Source: Metarhizium brunneum (lineage: Eukaryota; Ascomycota; Sordariomycetes; Hypocreales; Clavicipitaceae). From it: a DNA stretch of 64,000 nucleotides. The DNA lies in assembly GCF_013426205.1 (NCBI RefSeq), contig NC_089425.1:4526001-4590000 (forward strand), in the 5' to 3' direction. Of the stretch, positions 45,018 to 56,296 are shown piece after piece. Numbering within the stretch: the stretch's first letter is position 1; each line of letters opens with the position of its first letter. Both the position numbers and the translations under genes were made by a program. A model generated the notes under the pieces. The model did no database searches, was not told the DNA's origin, and was given only the letters and a program-made list of their open reading frames with translations.

Positions 45018-45935
45018 ATGGGAAATACAAGGAACATTTTTCAAGGCCTTTCGGCGTTCGCGATTACCCCCGCTGATCCGGATGGCAAGGTCGACACTGC
45101 CGCCCTCGGTCGAATACTTGAGAGGTTAGACATGCCCGGTATTGATTCGATTGGACTATTGGGGAGTACAGGAACCTACATTTATCTGACGAGGGAGCAA
45201 CGCAAGGTGGCGATTGATGTGGCTATACGAACCCTGCGGGGTAGAAAACCAATTATTGTCTCTGCTGGTGCGCTTCGGACGGACGATGCACAGCATCTAG
45301 CTAAAGACGCAGAGGAAGCAGGCGTCGATGGGCTGCTACTTGCACCTGTCTCGTACAATCCGTTGACTGAGGAAGAGGTCTACCGGCACTATGAGTCAGT
45401 TGCTGGCTCTACCACGCTACCCATCTGTATCTACAATACTCCGAGCACGACGCATTTCACCTTCAGTGATGCACTTCTTGCTCGCATTGCCGGGTTGCCA
45501 AATGTCGTTGCGCTCAAGCAGCCCGCCCCCATCAATGAGCCGAAAGGAAGGCACGAAGCGCTTCGCGCAAACCTTCCCTCTGGTTTTTCTGTCGGATACA
45601 GTGCGGACTGGCTGGTGGCCGACTCGTTAATGGCGGGAGGCTCTGTATGGTACAGTGTGATTGCGGGCGTGCTTCCGGCACCGTCTGTCGCGCTGATGGA
45701 TGCCATTCGCAGAGGGGACGACGCCGAAGTGAAGCGCATCTCGGCTCTCCTTGAGCCCATCTGGGAACTATTCAAAGAGTTCGGTGACCTCAGGGTGGTC
45801 TACGCACTCGCAAACGAGCTTGGCCTCTGCAAAGCAGCCCCCCCTCGGCCTATTCTTCCCATAGCCGCCTCGCATCACCGTCGGATTGTCTCGGCGTTAG
45901 CAAACGTTAATGAAAGCATGAAGGTGCCATCTTGA
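45018..45935 (+). CDS. DapA/N-acetylneuraminate-lyase family class I aldolase
   Basis: A single exon of 305 aa. I start at the ATG at 45018 (MGNTRNIFQGLSAFAITP), because the family's first strand FAITPAD follows directly. The upstream in-frame extension to 44907 has no conservation. The substrate carboxylate loop is LGSTGTYIYLTREQR (GSTG), the proton-relay tyrosine is ICIYNTPSTTHF, and the Schiff-base lysine is VVALKQPAP. Later segments (SVGYSADWLVADSLMAGG) complete the TIM barrel. Fungal homologues are usually 2-keto-3-deoxy acid aldolases or of unknown substrate; fungi make lysine by the aminoadipate route, so a DapA role is unlikely. It has no introns and higher GC than its flanks, and AT-rich repeats lie on both sides at some distance. 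Confidence 0.88.
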   Translation: MGNTRNIFQGLSAFAITPADPDGKVDTAALGRILERLDMPGIDSIGLLGSTGTYIYLTREQRKVAIDVAIRTLRGRKPIIVSAGALRTDDAQHLAKDAEEAGVDGLLLAPVSYNPLTEEEVYRHYESVAGSTTLPICIYNTPSTTHFTFSDALLARIAGLPNVVALKQPAPINEPKGRHEALRANLPSGFSVGYSADWLVADSLMAGGSVWYSVIAGVLPAPSVALMDAIRRGDDAEVKRISALLEPIWELFKEFGDLRVVYALANELGLCKAAPPRPILPIAASHHRRIVSALANVNESMKVPS

Positions 45936-47335
45936 AACAAGGGCGGGCTGAAGTGGGGTCCAAGGCCGCGCTGGTCCCATTAGTCGGTCGTTATTGTACC
46001 TCGGAGGACAGACGAGCAGCAAGGATTTTTCAATCCTGATAGGCGAGTCAAGTGGGAGGCATCTTGAAGACTTGCGGTGTAACCCGCAATTCATAGGCTC
46101 TGGATCGTTTCAACAGATACAGACACACTTAGTATACACAAGCAATTTATATTATAGACTGAACGCTGTTCTCGATACTATCCTAGCCGCACACTTTTTG
46201 AACTATAAGACACAACATTCTTGCTGAATGGCGAAACGTAAAGAGGTAAGCAAGTAACGTAACAAATCAGTGACGCAGCTATCTGTTATAGCCTATTATT
46301 ATCAACCGTCGCTACTACCCTTTTAATACCTGTTGTGAATTAATACTTGTAAATTTAGCTGTAGTATCCTAGCGTCTGACGACTTCCGACAACGCCGTTA
46401 AGCTTGATATGCAAGGAGTTGCTAGTTGTGAACACACTCGACTAGAACGAATACCAATTAAACATGTGTCACACACAGGATTGTACGGGACAGCTTGGGC
46501 AGAATAAATGACTCTTGATTTTTTTACCTAAAGAGTGGAATAATACAAAACTAAATACTTATTATAATACTGTTACCTGGCAGGCAGCAGTATAACAATA
46601 GCTGTTGCCTTGAATGAGCGACCTGACCTTGACACCATGCGTGAGCTCGCTTTTGGGGTACTTTCATCCATATAATCACTGACAACCACATTGTGGCTCG
46701 AGGAAACCCCAGTCTACTTACCATGCACCGGTTTGTCCACGTCTGGTGGGTGTAACTGTACCAGTCGTTGCAAAATCGGCTAAACCGAAGAAAGCCCAGG
46801 CACAAAGGCAAGCCTTTGAGGGACGGATCCAGCACACCAACAGGCAGCGGCCTCAAACAACTATATTCAACTCAGATGCAGGCATGAACAGACGGTATTA
46901 CTACTTGCAAAGTCATATTATTACATAGCCCTGCTGCTGTATGAGTAGACATCCCTGGTCGATAAATGCTTCTGCCCCTTGTAATATGAGCCGGCATTCT
47001 GGAATCAGGCGATGTGGCTACGGCAGCGCGCAATACGCATGACTCGTGATGACTGTAGTTTCTGGTTTCTCGTCAAGGTACTGCAGCCCAGGCCACGTAG
47101 CTCCGCCCGATTACGAGTTGCAATTTTATCTCGTAATGTATCCTGAGATTTAGCTGGCCTCAGGTGGTAGCAGTTTGGCGAAGGCCAACGGTAATATTGC
47201 GTGGGAATATAAGTCCATCAATCCTACGTCGGGTTGACAACTCAATATCTACATCTCAAAGTGAGCATCTCAAATCCCCAAAATATTCTCGATCACCTGC
47301 CAAACTGCGACTAAGAGCCCCTCGTCTTCGTAAAA
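45936..47335. other. Intergenic stretch
   Basis: The frames at 45994-46227, 46551-46856 and 46746-46928 overlap and lack domains. The last 150 bp is the promoter side of the secreted protein gene. Confidence 0.4.
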
Positions 47336-48319
47336 ATGAAGATATACGTGACGCTCGTTTCCGTGTTGGCTTTTGCGGCAAGCGCTCACCCGACTGCAGA
47401 CACGGGCGTTAACCTGCATGCCATACGTCAGGACGATGCTGGGTCGTATGCTAGGTCAATGCTCACCGACCTTGAGGCGGCGTTTACAGTCAATAATGCG
47501 AGCCTGCCAGAGCTGGGGTTCACCAAAGAGTGGCAATATATTTGCAGCCCAAATATTTGGACAGCAGACCAAGTTGCATTCTGGCATACAGGGACGATCC
47601 GCCACGATGATGTAAGAAGTTTGACCGCCTATTATGTCCCCCATGTGGAAACCACTGCGACCAATACAGGACATAAAAAGGACGTCAAAATGGTTGTCAC
47701 CAAATCCACCACTACTTTGCAGGTAGAGACTAAGGGCTGGACGGTTAGTGCAAAGCTTTCCGGCACAGGTGGCAAAAAAGACGTGGCAGGCGGTGCCGTC
47801 GAGGTCTCTGCATCGTATTCAAACACAAAGTCCAACACCCACACGGAAACAAATACAATATCCCACGAGGCGTTCTGCGAGCCTGGCTATGCGTGCCGAA
47901 TTGAAACATGGGCATTCCATTTAGGTTTATATGCCAAACCAGCTCACTGGCCGTATTATCAGTTGTGGAGTCTTGTTTATGGCTATGACGACGAACGCTA
48001 CCTCTGTGACATGGATGTCCACTTGAGAGATTGCGACCAATTTACAGATAGGCTCAACAAGTGGTGCGATCCCAAAGACGGAGGACTGCTGGACGATAAG
48101 GGTGGCTATTGGGTTAGCATGCAACCCAAGTACTACGATGTCGAGATCAAGCTACCGGTATACGAAGAGAATGGGTTTCAGCCAATGAGTCGAGTAGTTT
48201 TAGTCTCGGAGCCGATCTCGAAGAGGTCGAGGGACGTGTCAGAGGTTGCCAAGGTGGGAACAAAGAAGGATATTACGGAGGCCATGGCGAAGGGGATTAA
48301 GTACCAGTTTCTTGACTAG
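47336..48319 (+). CDS. Secreted beta-strand-rich protein of unknown function, 327 aa
   Basis: A single exon. The signal peptide is MKIYVTLVSVLAFAASA. The mature protein has about six cysteines (YICSPN, EAFCEPGYAC, YLCDMD, RDCDQF, KWCDPK). Residues about 105-175 form a long run of alternating polar/small and hydrophobic residues rich in Ser, Thr and Val (VVTKSTTTLQVETKGWTVSA, then VEVSASYSNTKSNTHTETNT). That pattern is typical of amphipathic beta-hairpins, for example in aerolysin-type pore-forming proteins. The C-terminal region has aromatic-rich strands (WPYYQLWSLVYGYDDERY) and a basic tail. I recognise no family with confidence; a pore-forming or carbohydrate-binding role is inference from strand pattern only. 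It is probably exported. Confidence 0.7.
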   Translation: MKIYVTLVSVLAFAASAHPTADTGVNLHAIRQDDAGSYARSMLTDLEAAFTVNNASLPELGFTKEWQYICSPNIWTADQVAFWHTGTIRHDDVRSLTAYYVPHVETTATNTGHKKDVKMVVTKSTTTLQVETKGWTVSAKLSGTGGKKDVAGGAVEVSASYSNTKSNTHTETNTISHEAFCEPGYACRIETWAFHLGLYAKPAHWPYYQLWSLVYGYDDERYLCDMDVHLRDCDQFTDRLNKWCDPKDGGLLDDKGGYWVSMQPKYYDVEIKLPVYEENGFQPMSRVVLVSEPISKRSRDVSEVAKVGTKKDITEAMAKGIKYQFLD

Positions 48320-48536
48320 GGGTTAGTTAACTAGAAAGAGAAACTGGGGAGTTGCCGATGCTAAGTGACATGCCAGCAATACTTTAACTTGTGCGTCTCA
48401 ACAAGGCTTGTCAGCAGTCAATATTGATTGATACGGTCAGTATTGATATTGATATCCAAGATTTAGTTATCTGATTTCGTTGCGTTACGAAGTTAGGGTA
48501 GAAGAAATTAGCTGACCAAAAAATGCCAACCAAAAA

Positions 48537-48941
48537 TCACCCGGTGGTGTCACCTGGTGGTGCCTCATCTCCATCGCCGTCACAAATAAGCTGGCCATGC
48601 AGTCCTTGACCTCCATAGTCTATACCTCTCCGATAGTCCTCGATGGCTTCAACATGTCGCCTGTCTGATTCCCAGGCGCGGGAAATGGATTCGCGGCAGC
48701 GTCTAGTTGTAAACACTCGTTCTCGATCCTTGGTCATTGATGAGTCCAGGTCCTGAATCATATCCTGAGTCAAAGCCATCAGAGCGAGGTGGGGCGAGTT
48801 GTACAAGCTGTAGTGGCTGAACATGACACCAAAGAGCTCTTTGTTGTAGCTATAACTATGTCTTGGCCAGATAGTTCCGATCTGTCTGTAATTGAGGTGA
48901 CCAGCATTGCGTATCTTCGTGGTTGTTGTCTTAGACACCAT
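48537..48941 (-). CDS. Hypothetical frame next to an AT-rich block
   Basis: From the ATG at 48941 the frame gives 134 aa (MVSKTTTTKIRNAGHLNYRQ onward), with a helical segment LALMALTQDMIQDLDSSMTK and an acidic, glycine-rich end. The open frame continues upstream to 49037, where the GC-normal sequence is replaced by AT-rich DNA. This may therefore be the 3' part of a gene whose start was lost. No family is recognised. Confidence 0.3.
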   Translation of the reverse strand: MVSKTTTTKIRNAGHLNYRQIGTIWPRHSYSYNKELFGVMFSHYSLYNSPHLALMALTQDMIQDLDSSMTKDRERVFTTRRCRESISRAWESDRRHVEAIEDYRRGIDYGGQGLHGQLICDGDGDEAPPGDTTG

Positions 48942-49059
48942 GTTGCCGGCGTCCCGAAGTAGAAAAGAACGGTAGTGCGTTGCTGACAGGGGCGATTCGG
49001 GACTTACATACAATCTACCCCCTGTAAGTTTAGCCACCAGTGACTTCTAGTAGGTGTTA

Positions 49060-50960
49060 CAGGGGCTAAGGGCCCTATCAGGCATCGTCTAGGAAATTAG
49101 TAATACTTTAGGTGGAGTAAGAGGTATAAAAAAAATAATATATTTTTTATAAAAAAATTAATACTTTTAATTCTAGCTAATAAGTTATATATTTTTCTTA
49201 TATTATTTTAATAATAATAATTTAATAAAGTATTAAATATATAAGCTTTAATAAAAAGTCTTTTAATATAACTTTCTAAGCTTTATAAATAGCTTTTAAT
49301 AATATTTTACTTTTAGGCTTTTTTATTATATATATAGTATTAATTTAATACTTTATTTAAAGCTATATATACTTTATAAAATTAAGATTAGTATTATATA
49401 ATAGCTATAAAATGAATTTCTTACCTAAAAATATCTTCTTAATTATACTAATAATTAATTATACTTTATATAATAGTATATTATTTTATTAAAGCTTAAA
49501 GGTCAGATTCTAAACCTAAAAATCGTATAAAAGTAATAAAATTTACTATAAGTAAAACGTAGCTATTATTATACTTTATTTCTTATCTTATATAATATAT
49601 ATACCCTTTTAAAAGCCAATAAAGCAGGCCTAAAATATCTAATTATTAGCTTATATTTTTATCTTATTAAATTCCTTAATATTATTATTTATAATAAGTA
49701 TATTAGTCTTATAGGAAATTACTAGGAAAAAGGCTTATAACTTATAAATATTATTATAAATCGCTTATTACTACTAGTTCTATTATACCAGGTTTTATTA
49801 GATTAAATCTAATACTCCTAATTTTTAGTAATTAAATAACCTTATTATTATATAAAATTAAGGCAAAAGTATTATATATTATAGCTAAGCTTATAATTTA
49901 ATAGCTAAAATTACTTATAAGCACTAAGATTTATTAGGGTAATAAATATAGCTTAAGCTAAGAAAAGTTAAAGGAAAATAAGGCTATTATAAAGCTATTT
50001 TAGTAATAAAAAGCGCTTTAAATATAATAAAATCTAAATAGCTTTTTTTAATATAACTTAAATTTTTATAGAAATAATAAGCAGCTAGCTATAATTCCTA
50101 TAAGTAAGCTTAATTAAGTAAAGAATTATATATTAAACCTATATATAGGAAAGATTTAATATTATTACTATATTATTAATAAAGTAATTACTAGTATTAT
50201 ATAAGATTTTAATTATAATCCTATTTTTATATATTATTATATTATATTTTTAAAGGTAATAATAAGCTTTAATAAAAAGCTGGTTTTTAAGGGCTTAATA
50301 GCTAAAAAATATTAAATTAATAAGAGGATTTAAAGGGTAAATAAAATAGGAATTTATTACTAATTTATAATATTATAATTTATATTTATAACTTTAAAAT
50401 CTTTATTATTATTATTAATATTAATAGTATTATAAGCAAAAAAAATTTATATTATTATAAGGCCTTTAAGTATATATAATAATACTAAATTTAGGCTTTT
50501 TAGCATGGTATTAAAAGGTATATTAAAATTAAATTTAATAGTATTATAAGCTTTTAAAAGTAACTTAAAGCTACTTAACTTAGAAGTTACTTATTTAAGT
50601 ATATTATAAAAGTTTATAATAAATTACTTAATTAAGGTATAAAGTATACTAGAAAGTAATTTTATAAGGGGTTCTAGTAAAATTACCTGCTTTTAAGGCA
50701 GTACTTAAAGTATTTTTAATAGCTAAAAACCTATATAAAAAAAGGTGTTTTTTAGAGCCTAGGCTATATTATATAAAAGAAGGTTAAAGTAATAAGTTAA
50801 GTACTATTTATATATAAATCCCTTATAAATTTTATCTTATTAATTATATAATTTTCTTAAATTTAAAAAATTAATAAAAATACTTTATTTTTTATAACTG
50901 ATTTTTTTATAGGATTTATACAAAAAAAAATTTTAGTGTATAAGCTACCCTGGCAGCTAT
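49060..50960. repeat. AT-rich RIP-degraded element, about 1.9 kb
   Basis: There are no open frames and the composition is extremely AT-rich, with abrupt edges. Both edges carry related GC-richer words: AGGTGTTACAGGGGCTAAGG at left and, reverse-complemented, AGGTGTGATATTTAACAGG followed by GGGGGCAGCTATAAGG at right. They may be mutated terminal inverted repeats with small gaps. Confidence 0.5.
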
Positions 50961-51288
50961 TAGTAGATTACCTTTGATAACCTTATAGCTGCCCCCACCT
51001 GTTAAATATCACACCTGGCTAAACTTTCAGGGCTTAAATTGTATGTCAAGGTAGCTTCCCGAGATTTTCATGGGCACGCCGATTACACCGACTCTTCTAC
51101 TAACCCTAACCCCAACCGTCTCTGGCTGCCACGGCAGCCCTTACGTAGACCTGCGGTCTACCAGAAACACGACCCGCACATCCCGCTGACAGGTGTGAGA
51201 ATAGATTGTGAGCGCCTTTTAGCTGATGTCATGCTAGATGGTGTCTTGTTTACGTTGCGATAGAGTCGCGTCTAAGGATGGGACCCGG

Positions 51289-51364
51289 ACTCGTGCTACA
51301 CCTTTACTTTTCGGGTAAGGGTGCAGCCAAGTTGCGACCCGAAAAGTAGGGGTATAGTATAAGT
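51289..51364. repeat. 76-bp palindromic repeat (ACTCGTGC family)
   Basis: The 28-bp arms at 51289-51316 and 51337-51364 pair at about 22 positions, and most mismatches are transitions. The spacer (AAGGGTGCAGCCAAGTTGCG) resembles the spacer of the palindrome at 8706-8787. Confidence 0.65.
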
Positions 51365-51781
51365 AGCTGAATATAAAAGACCAGAAGCTAAGGCAGAACA
51401 ACTTAATATACCACATTCTCACTAACCTTTCTTCTACTTAGCAATACCCTAATCTCCCTTTTCTTCTAGTTTAACAAGATATTCGAGGAAGGGGGAGGAG
51501 ATGCGGAAGGGGATACTCTGCGGCGACCGAAGGTATTCCGGTATATTATCTAAGAAAAAAGCGCATGCGGAAGACCATCGTTTCATGACGAGTTAATACC
51601 GTTACACCCACCCGAATATCCGCCTCTGCTTACAATTTCCCCTGCGCAACCGAACTCTAAAAATACATTCATAAAGAAGGTGACCCCGGCCAATGTCCCA
51701 ATGGCATCTTCTTATCGTAGTCCAGAGAAAGGCCTCCTTCGTCTCGTATACAACACCAAGCTCGACCATACTGGCCATAAC

Positions 51782-54336
51782 TCAAAATAGAACATCGCCG
51801 GCTGACGTGTTCAGCCACACCATGTCGTCAACATTTAATTGAATATCATTTAGGTTGACGCCGCTCAAATCCAGGTCTCCACCCAGATCTCCAAGTACTC
51901 CGTACTGTCCGCGAGACTCCTGCGTAGTGTTCGAGTTTGTTTCACCAATCCAAGTTGACGCGTACTGTGCTGGGTTCTGGCTTGTATGATGCTGGAATTT
52001 CGCTGACAGAATCTCCAATGCAGCTATGCATCGTCTTGCGGACTCTCCGACTTGTGAGTACGCTTTCAAAAGTTGCATGGCTTTGTCCCATGTGGCACCT
52101 GGGTCGCCAAGACTGGAGACAAAGGCTCGAGGTTCTGAAGGCCCGAAGCGTTGCGCAAGCAGAACTGTGGCAGCCTGATACACAACTAGTTGCGGCAGGA
52201 TTTAGTCTCATGCCGTAACAAATAGCGACGAGAACAATCAAGGGTATTCTTACATAATACGGAAAACCACCACGCCGGTGTAGGCCCCGTCACGGTCTCG
52301 CGGTCGAGATGCGTGTATATCATATCAATGGTTTCGTGAGCAGCTCCGAAGCACAGAGTCAGGCATTCGTCCACGATGCCTTGCGATAAAGCTCTGTCTT
52401 CGAATCCCAAAAGTTGGGCCCGACTCGGTTTAGGCTGCTTAAGATGGTATTCGGCCACAATAGGACGCAGAAGCAGGATCCGGGCATGAAGATATCTGGG
52501 GCGTCTAACATTAGCCTTTTCGACGTAGTGACTCAACAGACACAATCCCTTACCGAGCGCGAAGCACAATACGCTGCCTCTGCAAGATGAAATCTTCAGC
52601 TGAACTCGAAACCGAGTAGAGCAAATTCTCCGGTATGGACGAAAGCCACTTTGAGAGCCTACTATCATGATGCACGACCGTCAAAAGTTTCACATCATCT
52701 TCAGTCGACTTGTTCTCTGGGTTCATATATATCTCAAGAAGAGAATCGTTCACAATCTCGTAGAGAGTGGTTGATTCTATGAAAAAGCTTACCTTCGTAG
52801 CCTCCCCGTCAGGGCGCGTGGAGTTAGATGTGGTCTGCGTGTCAAGGTAATCATCGTCTATCATCCGTGGAAGTGGAACGGCCACTGACATCCAATTTGC
52901 GATCATGCTTGGCCGCCCAAATGTCATGGATAAGATACTATCGAGAGTTCAGCACGAGACGGCCCCATTCCGCTGCAGATATCCCACGATTGGTGGTCTA
53001 TAGAGATGCAACGGCTTTGGTTCTGCTGGCATCGGGGTCGGAAGGTACTTACCGATCCATAGAAACGCATCCATGCCACACTCTACGAGAAATCTCAAGC
53101 TCGCGGAAACTTTCGTTGCTAACAGTAGAAGCCATGTGAAGACCAAGACTTTGAGCCATCCGAACAGCTGAACCAATGGCCATCCAACATTGGTGGGACT
53201 CAGATGTGCCCTGAAGGAATAGCCCCATCATCAACAGACACTGGACACCCCCGAGGGTAGCAGTGGGCTGTAGACGTGGATCGTACAAAGCCTGAGCCCT
53301 CTTCCAAAAGGTCTGGCCGAGCTCGTTCCTCTTCCCTGGAGACACCTTCTCGGAAAATTGGCTACCCAGTGCAAAAGCAAGATTGACCATGTAGTACAGC
53401 TCTTTCTCCGGTAAGGGTAACGGTTCGCCAAGCCAGATAGCTCGATAGCCCTTCTCAAAGACGAGCCAGTCATGGATAGGTAAGATGACCCATACAAGTC
53501 TGTAATAGTCCTGCATGAGGCCATCAGCAAAGGCCCTTGAGGGCAGAGTACAAGTCATGGGGTCGACGACACCCCCATCGATGGGGACCGCCTCAATACT
53601 TGTTTGAGAGAACTGCGCGACACCGCTTCCAGAGTGCGCCGCCACTTGTGACCTCCCTAACAACGTGTCAATGGCAGTGTTGATCTGACGCATGAAGGAG
53701 ATGGCGCTGCTACTTCCAAAGTACTCCACGTTGGCAGTGTGATCGCCGACTAGGCCCGTCATGGCATCTGCATTTTTGAGACCCGAGGTCGGAGCACTGG
53801 TAAGTGATACCGTGCTCCCAGGAGCGAGCTCAGGAGCAACAGCATTGGGGAAACTTCTAGGGGTGCCGGTTGACGGCTGAGAACCAGCCATGTCGCCTGG
53901 TGGAGGGGCAGTCGGTGTCTGGTTCACTGCTTTGCCTTGGTCCGCAGACGTCTGCGCTGCCCTATCTGGCGAGGATTGGAATGGAGACAGAAGCGCGGGG
54001 GGTGGATGCGGTGCCGCAGGATGTATTGACCGAGTAGCATAAGCAGGATGAAGAGGGTGTGAGACAGGCAACTCAGATCTTGGTCCCGACGTCTGTGGAA
54101 TCAACGGGCGGGTTGTACGTCGAACATGGTTGCCTCGGCTGTAGACACATAGAGTATCCTGGCGAGACAGACATGGCTGACACTCTAGAACAGAAATGGC
54201 CGTGTAAGCCCACACCGAACAAAGGAGTGAACGGTTGCATGAATGTTTGATCTAACTCACTGGGTTGTTGGCCGTCACATTTCACTTTTCTACGGCGGCA
54301 ATTGTCACACGCTGCCGTGACCTTCTGACGATTCAT
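51782..54336 (-). CDS. Zn2Cys6 transcription factor with fungal-specific TF domain
   Basis: Five exons are predicted: 54336-54261, 54184-53053, 52937-52554, 52495-52254 and 52185-51782. All are GT-AG with consistent phases, giving 745 aa. The zinc cluster is rebuilt exactly across intron 1: ACDNCRRRKVKCDGQQP, then KCQPCLSRQDTLC, i.e. C-x2-C-x6-C-x6-C-x2-C-x7-C. A Pro/Ser-rich linker (about residues 60-150) leads to the fungal-specific domain. That domain has FADGLMQDYYRLVWVILPIH, GGVQCLLMMGLFLQGTSESH, AVRMAQSLGLHMAS, EISRRVWHGCVSMDR, and LSMTFGRPSMIA after intron 2. The acidic, asparagine-rich C-terminus could be an activation region. It is a nuclear DNA-binding regulator; target genes are unknown, and no co-regulated cluster is evident next to it. 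Confidence 0.92.
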
Positions 54337-54513
54337 CGCAACGCACGAGGAGTCCTCTTCCAATCATTTGATGAGGTTCGGCCAGGTGTGGCAAGCCGTC
54401 AGCGTAGACCGTAGGACTGTCCGCAGATAATGTAAGTGTTGTCTTCAGTGAGCACCTGGTTGAGCAAAGCTTTTCTATACTCCGACCAGACCCCTCTGCC
54501 CGCGATCGCGTGT

Positions 54514-54541
54514 ACTCGTGCCGCGCCCCCACTTTTCGGGG
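54514..54541. repeat. Single arm of the ACTCGTGCC repeat family plus small hairpins
   Basis: ACTCGTGCCGCGCCCCCAC starts at 54514. It is followed by GCAGCGACTTCGCTGC, a perfect small hairpin, and a GAGGGTG repeat (CACCC...GGGTG). These mark the edge of an AT-rich tract. Confidence 0.6.
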
Positions 54542-54589
54542 CAGCGACTTCGCTGCACCCTCTTTGAGGGTGCTCCTTACTAAAACGCT

Positions 54590-54960
54590 TTATTAGTAAA
54601 ACGCGCTAGTTTTATTTTATTCTAGTACTTTTTTACTTATTTAATAGTTAGTATAATAAGTTGTATTAAATTTAAGGTTAATTTATATATTAAAAAAACT
54701 ATTTAATATCTTAAAAATAATTTAAAAGTTAAGTAAAAAAAATAATTTAATATTTTAATAATTTTAATTTTTAGTAATTTTATTTTATAATTATATAAAA
54801 TTATATATATAATATAAGTATTATATAAGCGTAAAATCTAAAATAATATTAGGCTATACTAGGCCAAGAATAGTAAGAGACTAGAAAAGTAGACCGTCTG
54901 TACGCGCTATATATATAGTTTAACCAGAAAGCAAGTAGGCGTTAGCGTTAATAGTACAAA
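54590..54960. repeat. AT-rich tract
   Basis: Short degraded repeat sequence with no open frame, bounded on the left by the repeat arm at 54514. Confidence 0.5.
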
Positions 54961-55572
54961 TAGAGCAAGTTACTGCCGAACCTTCACAAGGTAGCTTCGT
55001 TGCATACTTCAGAAACAACTTGGCTATTGCTTTCCTTGATGGCTTTAGCAACTCACGTATTACAGATCCTGAAGCTTGTTTGCAGAGTTGAAGGTTGTCC
55101 CGCTATAGGCAAGTGAATGTGCTACAAGGACAACATCCGCCGGTTTGGACACGACGCTGTTGCTCATGCCACCGTACCCTAGCATGATACCACTGCTCGT
55201 TTTTGGAGGCTTTAGGGCATTTGTTTGGGCATTGCACGTCTGGTTGGTCGGTTGGCTCTTGGCTTGGAGAATTTTGTTGCTTAGTTGGAGCAATTTGGAC
55301 GCCGAGGCAACCGTAAAAGCTCCATTATTGAGATGAAGAGTTAGCAAGTAAAGTTCCCATTATTTCAGGTTCGCTGTGCAATCGTGCGGCAAATCCGTCG
55401 GGATCCCGATCACCCCCGGGTCCTGGGTCTTCCACGTGGCTATGGCATGGTCATAATGTAAGTGCCGTTTGTGCCAGCGCCGAAAAACAAACCAGCAAGC
55501 TGTTCAAGACATGAGCAACGTTATACTCTGTATGTATTATTAGCTTGGCCCTCCAAGAATGTGACAAAGTCG
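54961..55572. other. Intergenic stretch
   Basis: A minus-strand frame at 55060-55347 and its plus-strand shadow have no domain. Nothing else is supported. Confidence 0.4.
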
Positions 55573-56296
55573 CTAAATTGTTTCATCAGGGTCTGACTTG
55601 AGTATCATGGAGTAATGTGGTACATCAAAAATGGACAGTTCCTGCAAGGTTCGAAAGCCAACGCTCTCATAGAGTGATTTTCCCGCCGGCGTGGCGACCA
55701 AGTAGCAATCCCGCCCGTCATGTTTTGCCTTTTCTATACCCCAGTTTAACAGAAGTTTGCCAATACCCCTACGCTGATGCCTCGGATCAACAGCAAGATG
55801 GTCCAGATCTAAGCATGACAGCAACGTTGTCAGTATCGATTGATCCATGTGGATTGGAAAGGTAGGATTGCTGCGCACGCCACATATTGCTTGTTCCTTG
55901 GTCCCCAAAGTGTTTGCGAACATGGTTTACGAGTATTCTTTGCATCTCCTCAAACGCGCCCTCATCCAAGCCGGGCGAGGATACTGCTGAAGGGAGCAAC
56001 TCGCTATCCGATGCATTTGGTGCGGGAATTTCCCACAGGGCAAACCCGACAATTTGACCTCGCAAATCATCATCGACGGCAACTATCAAATTGATTCTCT
56101 TGTCGGTCAACTTGATGGACTTTCGCGCCAGTCTCCATAGCCGCAGCGTGTCTCCCGCTGCACAGTCGGCTGGCTGCAGATGTTGTGGAAATAATCGGCG
56201 GCTTATGGTGTCCGTATCTGGGTGAAATGCGTCTGCGGCCAGCGTTGCAATCGCTTCAGCATCGGCGTCTGTCGCGATTCGAAGTTGCACAGTCAT
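55573..56296 (-). CDS. GNAT-family N-acetyltransferase
   Basis: Two exons are predicted, 56296-55879 and 55808-55573, giving 217 aa. The start at 56296 (MTVQLRIATDADAEAIATLA) places the first GNAT strand at the N-terminus; an upstream in-frame extension is not conserved in style. Domain order is as expected. AATDA-like motif C comes first, then INLIVAVDDDLRGQIVGFALWEIP (motif D strand). After the 70-bp intron come LDHLAVDPRHQRRGIGKLLL, which holds the acetyl-CoA pyrophosphate loop R/Q-x2-G-x-G/A, and GRDCYLVATPAGKSLYESVGF (motif B). The intron has a weak GTGCGC donor but a good CTGAC branch and TTAG acceptor. The substrate is unknown. It is probably cytosolic. Confidence 0.85.
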
